A stretch of 10,998 nt of DNA, taken from contig CAAFWR010000040.1 in the NCBI GenBank assembly GCA_900766745.1, positions 1 to 10,998 on the forward strand, written 5' to 3'. The notes below the pieces were generated by a model that was given only the letters and a program-made list of their open reading frames with translations, was not told the origin of the DNA and made no database searches. The stretch's first letter is position 1, and every line of letters starts with the position of its first letter. Positions 6,231-10,998 of the stretch are shown piece after piece. Source of the stretch: Methanobacteriaceae archaeon. GTDB taxonomy: Archaea; Methanobacteriota; Methanobacteria; Methanobacteriales; Methanobacteriaceae. The position numbers and the translations under genes are program-made.

Positions 6231-6751
6231 ATGTACCTTCTGAACAAAATTGGTTGGTACTCGTTAAACTTCTAACAGATTTAAAGAAAAAAGGTTATGA
6301 GATTCCTGATGAGTTTAATTCAGACTTAGCATTAGCACGATCTTCTATTAATTTTTATAAAAAAGATCCGTCAAATATTGATATGATTAATGCGCTAGCT
6401 AAAGCTGACATGATGATGAATGATATTCAGGAATCATTAATATCAATGGCAGAGCAGGAAGGAGAAGAGTATCTTAATAAGTGGTTGGAATTATTATCCA
6501 GATCAACAAGAGGGGAAGAAGTTTTTCAAATGCCTCAATCAAGATCAAAATTCTTAATTAACACTCCTCCAGGAATGTCTAGTGGTAGAATAACACTTAG
6601 AAATCCATTAGCAGAAGAACGAGTACAAGAAATAGCTGAGTGGAATGGTCTTATAATTGAATTTGATGACGATTATACTGTCGCTTTATACGGCGACAAA
6701 AGTGATGTTCAGAATGGTTTAAAAGAAATGGGGCCATTCTTTTCAGAATAA
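6227..6751 (+). CDS. Conserved methanogen protein, DUF2096-like
   Basis: 174 residues, cytoplasmic. The N-terminal half (about 1-95) is helical with NWLVLVKLLTDLKKKGYEIP and ARSSINFYKKDP, patterns I associate with the archaeal DUF2096 family. The C-terminal part (about 115-174) looks like a small alpha/beta domain containing EEIAEWNG-like (EIAEWNGL) and IIEFDDDYTVALYGD stretches. No catalytic motif is visible. It overlaps the upstream gene by ATGA and has no strong ribosome binding site of its own, so reinitiation is expected. A long T-run after the stop closes the operon. The gene is certain, the family assignment moderately so, and the function is unknown. Confidence 0.85.
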   Translation: MNVPSEQNWLVLVKLLTDLKKKGYEIPDEFNSDLALARSSINFYKKDPSNIDMINALAKADMMMNDIQESLISMAEQEGEEYLNKWLELLSRSTRGEEVFQMPQSRSKFLINTPPGMSSGRITLRNPLAEERVQEIAEWNGLIIEFDDDYTVALYGDKSDVQNGLKEMGPFFSE

Positions 6752-6769
6752 TTTTTTTCTTTTTTTTTT
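6752..6769 (+). terminator. T-tract terminator after the DUF2096-like gene
   Basis: An almost pure T-run (17 of 18 bases) begins directly after the TAA stop. There is no hairpin. It fits the archaeal U-tract terminator type. Confidence 0.65.
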
Positions 6770-6834
6770 AATCATAAATTTTATTACATCTTAATTTAAT
6801 ATATTAATTACTTATTGAATAGGGGTGTATAAAC

Positions 6835-7527
6835 ATGAAAATTTTATCAATTAGCGATGTTCATGGTGAAGAAAACGAGAACTTATATAAATACCTTAAG
6901 AAAAACGATATTGATTTAGTTCTTGTTTCAGGGGATATCACCAATTTCGGTCCTTTGGAATTTGTAGGAGAATTCTTTAATAAAATAGCAGAATGCGATG
7001 TAGATATAATAGCTATTCCAGGTAATTGTGATCCAAATGGCATCTGCAATGCAATTAATGAAAGTGGCGCATTCTGTTTGCATAAAAATATTATTGCATA
7101 TGGGGATGCGATTCTATTTGGATATGGAGGATCTAATGAAACACCATTTAATACACCAGGAGAGATACCAGATAATAAGATTTATGGAGATGTTTATGAA
7201 TTATTAGCTGAGTACGACTATATTTACAATGATAAAGTTCCAAAAGTAAGAATATTACTTACTCATGCACCACCATACAACACTAAAGCTGATTTGACAG
7301 AATCTGGAGATCACGTTGGAAGTCAGGGAATTCTAAAGTCTATTCATGAATTCCAACCGGAAATTAACCTTTGTGGCCATATTCATGAAGCAAAATCCAT
7401 AGATAAAATTGGAGATAAGACTATCGTTGCAAATCCAGGCATGCTTAAAGACAATGGGGCAGTTTTAATAACTATTAATGATGGTGCAGACTATAACGTG
7501 GAGTTAGTGGATCTCTCTGATCAATGA
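6835..7527 (+). CDS. Calcineurin-like metallophosphoesterase
   Basis: 230-residue cytosolic phosphoesterase with a dinuclear metal site. Motifs in order are D8-x-H10 (SDVH), G33-D34 (SGDIT), G63-N64 in GNCD, H144 (LTHAPP) and H182-x-H184 (GHIH). The usual GNHD histidine, which protonates the leaving group, is replaced by Cys65. This substitution may lower or change activity, although several archaeal subfamilies show it. Size and motifs suggest a YfcE-like or MJ0936-like phosphodiesterase, but the substrate cannot be told. ATG 6835 follows AGGGGTG (6821-6827). A TATA-like AAATTTTATTA at 6776-6786 and the T-run upstream suggest an independent transcript. Confidence 0.88.
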   Translation: MKILSISDVHGEENENLYKYLKKNDIDLVLVSGDITNFGPLEFVGEFFNKIAECDVDIIAIPGNCDPNGICNAINESGAFCLHKNIIAYGDAILFGYGGSNETPFNTPGEIPDNKIYGDVYELLAEYDYIYNDKVPKVRILLTHAPPYNTKADLTESGDHVGSQGILKSIHEFQPEINLCGHIHEAKSIDKIGDKTIVANPGMLKDNGAVLITINDGADYNVELVDLSDQ

Positions 7528-7540
7528 CCATTATTAAACA

Positions 7541-7556
7541 TTTTTTAATTTTTTTT
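7541..7556 (+). terminator. T-rich terminator after the metallophosphoesterase
   Basis: TTTTTTAA followed by eight T residues starts 14 bp after the stop. A further T-run at 7581-7587 may act as a back-up. Confidence 0.55.
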
Positions 7557-7605
7557 AAAAATTTCTTTTATCTTTATTAACTTTTTTAAAAAATCTTAAT
7601 GACAA

Positions 7606-7615
7606 ATTATATTTA
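7606..7615 (+). promoter_or_regulatory. TATA box of the 2-phosphoglycerate kinase operon
   Basis: ATTATATTTA lies 46 bp before the ATG at 7661, with an expected transcription start near 7635. A competing AT-rich element, TTTTATAAAT at 7623-7632, is less well placed. Confidence 0.4.
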
Positions 7616-7660
7616 ACAGTAGTTTTATAAATAAACTCATATATTAGGGGGCTATTTTTT

Positions 7661-8569
7661 ATGATTCATGTTATAGGGGAAGTGGATGGTAAAGAATATA
7701 AAGAACCTTTTTCTAAAGGTATTTTAGCTAGATCTCTTACAGTCGCTGATTTAGGGGTAGAAGACGCATATAAAATAGCTACAGCTATTGAAATGAATTT
7801 AGTATTGGAAAATGTTGATGAAATTTCTGTCACTGATTTAACTGATGTTGTTATTAAACATCTTGAAGAAAGTTATCCGGTTTTTGCAGAGAAATACAAG
7901 AAATGGAGAATAATTAGGGGAACTAAAGAACCTTTAATAATTCTAATTGGTGGGGCTTCTGGTGTTGGAACATCATCTATGGCTTTTGAATTAGCTAGTA
8001 GATTAGGGGTTAAGAACTTAATTAGTACAGACATGATTCGTGAGGTCATGCGTAAAATAGTATCAAAAGATTTATGTCCAGTTATCCATAAATCAAGTTT
8101 TGATGCATTCGAAAGTATAAGAACACCTACAAAGAGTGCAGATCTTGTTTTAGAAGGTTTTATTAATCATGTCGATATGGTAAATGTAGGTGTAGAAGCT
8201 ATTATTGAAAGGTCTATTAAAGAGGGCATTAGTACTATTATAGAAGGAGTACACATTATTCCAGGTTTTATTAATCCCAAATTAATGGAAAATCACAATA
8301 TCGTAGAATTTACTTTAATAATTGACGATCCAGAGTTACATAAAGGTAGATTTTACTCAAGATGTAGACAACCATGGGTTAAAAGATCTCTTCAAAGGTA
8401 TCTAGATAATTTTGATGTTATTCGCAGAACTCAGGATTTCATGATTGAACAAGCAAAAGAATTCGATTCTCATATTATTAATAATGTAGACATTGTTAAC
8501 ACAATTGACATTATGATAGATGATATTACTGAAACGTACGGTGAGGAAAATGTTGAAAAAGAAAGTTAA
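7661..8569 (+). CDS. pgk2: 2-phosphoglycerate kinase (cyclic 2,3-diphosphoglycerate pathway)
   Basis: 302 residues. The enzyme phosphorylates 2-phosphoglycerate with ATP to 2,3-diphosphoglycerate, the precursor of cyclic 2,3-diphosphoglycerate, a phosphate/carbon store and stabilising solute in Methanobacteriales. Residues 1-85 resemble the ATP-cone-like regulatory domain (for example KGILARSLTVADLGVEDAYK) found in this family. The kinase domain starts with a P-loop, GGASGVGTSS (97-106), followed by STDMIRE (122-128), a Walker B-like IIEGVH (193-198) and an arginine-rich lid region (R230, R234, R236, R242). Length agrees with archaeal 2-phosphoglycerate kinases. The ribosome binding site is the GGGGG at 7647-7651. 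The downstream CBS gene overlaps its 3' end, which suggests that cDPG synthesis and a nucleotide-sensing protein are co-expressed. The cyclising enzyme is not in the window. Confidence 0.88.
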   Translation: MIHVIGEVDGKEYKEPFSKGILARSLTVADLGVEDAYKIATAIEMNLVLENVDEISVTDLTDVVIKHLEESYPVFAEKYKKWRIIRGTKEPLIILIGGASGVGTSSMAFELASRLGVKNLISTDMIREVMRKIVSKDLCPVIHKSSFDAFESIRTPTKSADLVLEGFINHVDMVNVGVEAIIERSIKEGISTIIEGVHIIPGFINPKLMENHNIVEFTLIIDDPELHKGRFYSRCRQPWVKRSLQRYLDNFDVIRRTQDFMIEQAKEFDSHIINNVDIVNTIDIMIDDITETYGEENVEKES

Positions 8570-8942
8570 GGATATAATGACTAAGGATGTAATAACAGTA
8601 GATCCAGAAATGGACGTTGTTTATGCATTTGAAAAATTAATGAAGCATAAAATAAGTGCTATACCAGTTATTGATGAAAAAGGGACTATTATTGGAATTA
8701 TTACTGCAACTGATTTAGGACATAATTTAATTTTAGATAAATATGAACTAGGAACTCAAGTTGGCTCTATAATGGTTGAGGATGTATTTACAATATCTCC
8801 TGAAGATACTATTGAATCAGCTATTTTAGCAATGACTAAGGCTACACCAGAAATTGGAATTATAAACCAATTGCCTGTTGTTGACGATGGAAAACTAGTG
8901 GGTATTATCTCTGATGGAGATATTATTCAAAATTTATTATAA
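8550..8942 (+). CDS. Tandem CBS-domain protein
   Basis: About 130 residues made almost only of two CBS domains: residues 6-60 (VKDIMTKDVITVDPE ... GIITATDLG) and about 72-130 (VGSIMVEDVFTISPED ... GIISDGDIIQNLL). Such a pair forms a Bateman module that usually binds adenine nucleotides and works as an energy sensor. No attached enzyme or DNA-binding domain is present. GGTGAGG (8540-8546) is 3 bases before ATG 8550 and 6 before TTG 8553, either of which may be the real start. The longer frame from ATG 8520 lies further inside pgk2 and has no site. The 20-bp overlap with the 2-phosphoglycerate kinase gene implies coupled translation. A role in regulating that kinase is inference only. Confidence 0.88.
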   Translation: MLKKKVKDIMTKDVITVDPEMDVVYAFEKLMKHKISAIPVIDEKGTIIGIITATDLGHNLILDKYELGTQVGSIMVEDVFTISPEDTIESAILAMTKATPEIGIINQLPVVDDGKLVGIISDGDIIQNLL

Positions 8943-8965
8943 CATTGAGTTTGTCAATTAATCAG

Positions 8966-8980
8966 TTGTTTTTTCTTTTC
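8966..8980 (+). terminator. T-rich terminator after the CBS gene
   Basis: GTTGTTTTTTCTTTT lies 24 bp after the stop and just before the adhesin junction repeat. No stem is visible. Confidence 0.5.
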
Positions 8981-8986
8981 AATATT

Positions 8987-9017
8987 CTAATTTTTTATTT
9001 TCGTAAACTTCAGTTTC
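8987..9017 (+). repeat. Inverted junction repeat, right arm
   Basis: This 31-bp sequence equals the reverse complement of 2009-2038 apart from one extra T in the T-run (six instead of five). Bases just upstream (CAATATTCTAATT at 8980-8992) still resemble CAATGTTTTAATT, which occurs in the linker at about 10952. The junction is therefore a decayed linker end rather than unrelated DNA. Confidence 0.9.
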
Positions 9018-9020
9018 TCA

Positions 9021-10998
9021 ATGGGAGGTGCTGTGCTCTGGAATGGTGAAAATGGTGCCTTAGATAATTGTATTTTTGTTAATAACTCTGCTACTAATGA
9101 TGGAGGTGCTGTATACTGGAATGGCACTAGTGGTGTTATAAATAGTTCTGTTTTTATTAATAATGCTGCAGGCCATTCTGGTGGTGGTATTTACTGGGCT
9201 GGAAGTAATGGTACATTGTTCAGTTCTAATTTCAGAAATAATGCTGCTAATTGGGCCGGAGGTGTTCATTGGGTAGGAGTTAATGGTAAATTAACTACTT
9301 CTACTTTTATTAACAACACGGCCAAATATGATGGTGGTGCAGTATACTGGAATAATGAGAAAGGTAGTTTACTTGATTCTACTTTCATAAATAATAGTGC
9401 TGATGTTAATGGTGGTGGTATATACTGGACTTCAGTTGGATCTAAAGGTATTTTATCTGATTCTAATTTCATTGGAAATAAAGCAGGTAGTGGTGGAGCC
9501 GTTCATTGGGGAGGTGCTAACGGTACTTTAAATACTTGTACTTTCACCAACAACAATGCTATTACATATAATGGTGGTGCAGTATACTGGAATGCTGATA
9601 ACGGTAAATTAACTAGTTCTAATTTCACAAATAACACTGCTAAAGGTACTGGTGGTGCAGTATACTGGAACGTCAATAACGGTACTTTAACTACTTCCAT
9701 TTTTATTAGTAACACCGCAGGTAGTGGTGGAGCTGTCGATTGGTATAGTACCAATGGTAAAATAACTGATTCTACTTTTATTAATAACACAGCAACTAAT
9801 GGTGGAGCAATTCGCTGGTATGGAAATAATGGTACCTTAACTAATTCCAATTTTATTAATAACAATGCTGCTAATAGTGGTGGTGGAGTTTCCTGGTTTG
9901 GTGCTAACGGTACTTTGTCTAATTCTATTTTTAATAATAATTCAGGTTTTTATGGTGGTGCTTTTAATTGGCAGGGTTCAGATGGAATTATAATTGGTTC
10001 TACTTTCATTAATAACCATGCTACTACTAATGGTGGGGCTATTAATTGGCAGGGCGCTAATGGTAAAATAAATGATTGTGCATTTTCTAATAATACTGCA
10101 ATTCAGAATGGTGGTGCTATTGGATGGGGAACTGCAAATGGTTACAATGGTAGTTTAACTGGTTGTAATTTTACAAATAACCATGCTAGTAGTGGTGGTG
10201 CAGTTTACTTTAATACTATTAACGGTACTATATCTAATTCCACTTTCACTAACAATAAAGCAAGTCAGAATGGTGGTGCAGTCTATTGGAGTGGTGCAAA
10301 TGGTGCTTTATCCAATTCCAATTATACAAATAATGTTGCTAATTTAGGTGGTGGTATTTACTGGTATGGGGCTAATGGTAGCTTAACTGATTCTAGTTTC
10401 TCTAGTAACAATGCCGGTGTTAGTGGTGCAGGTGTTTTCTGGAATGCTGCTAATGGTAGGTTAACTGATTGTTCTTTCACCAGTAACTCTGCTAGTTGGG
10501 GTAGTGGTGTTTACTTGTGGACGAATAGTGATAATTGTACAGTAACTGCTTGTAATTTCACCAGTAACAGTGCAAGTATTAATGGTGCTGGTATTTATAT
10601 AGACTCTCCTGCGGATAATTGTACTATGACTGCATGTACTTTCACTAATAACCATGCTACTACTAGTGGTGGTGCTGTTTACTGGTATGGTGCTAATAGT
10701 ACTATGTCTGATTGTAATTTCACAGATAACTATGCAGTTCAAGGAGGGAATGTTTATTGGTATTGGACTGTATCTGACTTTTTAAACAAATACTCACAAC
10801 TCCATGATTATGATTTTGTTAGGATTCGAAATGGTACTGGAACCCCTACTAATACCATAGTTTTGAATAAAAAGGGTTTAACAATTTCTAGTCAAGGTGG
10901 TGTAACTTTCAATGCTAAAGGTGGCAATGTTCACTTTGAAGTGACTGGAGACAATGTTTTAATTGAGAAAATTACTTTCCGAAACTTCAATTTCACCA
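9021..10998 (+). CDS. Adhesin-like beta-helix repeat protein, 5'-truncated, runs off right edge
   Basis: The plus-strand frame is open from the TAA at 8988-8990 to the window edge. Adhesin similarity begins at 8997 (IFVNFSFS) before the first ATG at 9021, which has no ribosome binding site and no promoter. There is no signal peptide. The frame encodes 22 repeats of about 26 residues (F-x-NN ... GGAVYW), then an 80-residue linker (10755-10996) ending ITFRNFNFT, where the next array would begin. Repeat type and architecture match the minus-strand adhesin at 1-2068. The FxNN/GGA motif predicts a right-handed beta-helix surface protein. The 5' truncation suggests a silent module, a remnant, or a segment that needs recombination with an intact leader to be expressed. 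Confidence 0.75.
   Translation, partial: MGGAVLWNGENGALDNCIFVNNSATNDGGAVYWNGTSGVINSSVFINNAAGHSGGGIYWAGSNGTLFSSNFRNNAANWAGGVHWVGVNGKLTTSTFINNTAKYDGGAVYWNNEKGSLLDSTFINNSADVNGGGIYWTSVGSKGILSDSNFIGNKAGSGGAVHWGGANGTLNTCTFTNNNAITYNGGAVYWNADNGKLTSSNFTNNTAKGTGGAVYWNVNNGTLTTSIFISNTAGSGGAVDWYSTNGKITDSTFINNTATNGGAIRWYGNNGTLTNSNFINNNAANSGGGVSWFGANGTLSNSIFNNNSGFYGGAFNWQGSDGIIIGSTFINNHATTNGGAINWQGANGKINDCAFSNNTAIQNGGAIGWGTANGYNGSLTGCNFTNNHASSGGAVYFNTINGTISNSTFTNNKASQNGGAVYWSGANGALSNSNYTNNVANLGGGIYWYGANGSLTDSSFSSNNAGVSGAGVFWNAANGRLTDCSFTSNSASWGSGVYLWTNSDNCTVTACNFTSNSASINGAGIYIDSPADNCTMTACTFTNNHATTSGGAVYWYGANSTMSDCNFTDNYAVQGGNVYWYWTVSDFLNKYSQLHDYDFVRIRNGTGTPTNTIVLNKKGLTISSQGGVTFNAKGGNVHFEVTGDNVLIEKITFRNFNFT
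10755..10996 (+). repeat. Interarray linker module of adhesin (right copy)
   Basis: It encodes YWYWTVSDFLNKY, then YDFVRIRNG, VLNKKG, FNAKGG and ITFRNFNF, closely matching the inverted copy at 648-892. The DNA match is strongest at the 3' end, where 26 bases are identical. This shows that the two adhesin fragments share one modular design. Confidence 0.85.

Noticed and set aside
2039..8986. A recombinase, invertase or transposase that could drive inversion of the island
   Set aside because: No gene of this type is found between the inverted repeats, and there are no IS terminal repeats or target-site duplications. Any inversion would depend on homologous recombination or an enzyme encoded elsewhere.
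9060..10742. Minus-strand open frames across the right adhesin region
   Set aside because: Same cause: antisense shadows of the repeat array on the plus strand, with the matching repetitive composition.
1..10998. tRNA or rRNA genes
   Set aside because: No stretch with tRNA arm pattern or conserved rRNA sequence was seen; all GC-richer stretches are explained by coding sequence.

Overview
The window comes from an AT-rich, strictly anaerobic hydrogenotrophic methanogen, most probably Methanobrevibacter (Methanobacteriales). The evidence is a cytosolic heterodisulfide reductase pair (HdrC-HdrB), a 2-phosphoglycerate kinase of the cyclic 2,3-diphosphoglycerate pathway, two small methanogen-type proteins of unknown function, archaeal TATA boxes, GGAGGTGAT-type ribosome binding sites, U-tract terminators, and giant Asn/Gly/Thr-rich adhesin-like repeat proteins typical of that genus. 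The genus is an inference; no rRNA is present.

Layout. Positions 1-2068 (minus strand) hold the 5'-truncated beginning of an adhesin-like protein running off the left edge. Positions 2090-8942 are a compact housekeeping island: rubrerythrin (+); an ArcS/TGT-like domain protein (-), convergent with it; hdrC-hdrB (+) with a palindrome in the promoter; a 325-bp gap with two strong hairpins; a DUF749-like/DUF2096-like two-gene operon (+); a metallophosphoesterase (+); and 2-phosphoglycerate kinase with an overlapping CBS-domain gene (+). From about 8987 to the right edge there is a second 5'-truncated adhesin-like frame, on the plus strand.

The two adhesin fragments point away from the island. 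They start at the same protein position and share a nearly identical inverted sequence of about 30 bp (2009-2038 and 8987-9017). Neither has a signal peptide, a ribosome binding site or a convincing start. Both are built from about 26-residue FxNN...GGA(V/I)xW beta-helix repeats, with arrays separated by an about 80-residue linker that ends in a related junction sequence (648-673 and 10971-10996). The island is therefore bracketed by inverted, promoterless adhesin modules that look like recombination substrates or silent sequence stores. This is the most unusual feature of the window.

The island genes mix energy metabolism (HdrBC reduces CoM-S-S-CoB; cDPG synthesis; CBS sensing), oxidative-stress defence (rubrerythrin) and tRNA modification (ArcS-like). 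A second point of interest is HdrC, which carries an about 160-residue charged, low-complexity N-terminal extension ahead of a normal-length HdrC, with an overlapping 26-codon upstream ORF at its start.
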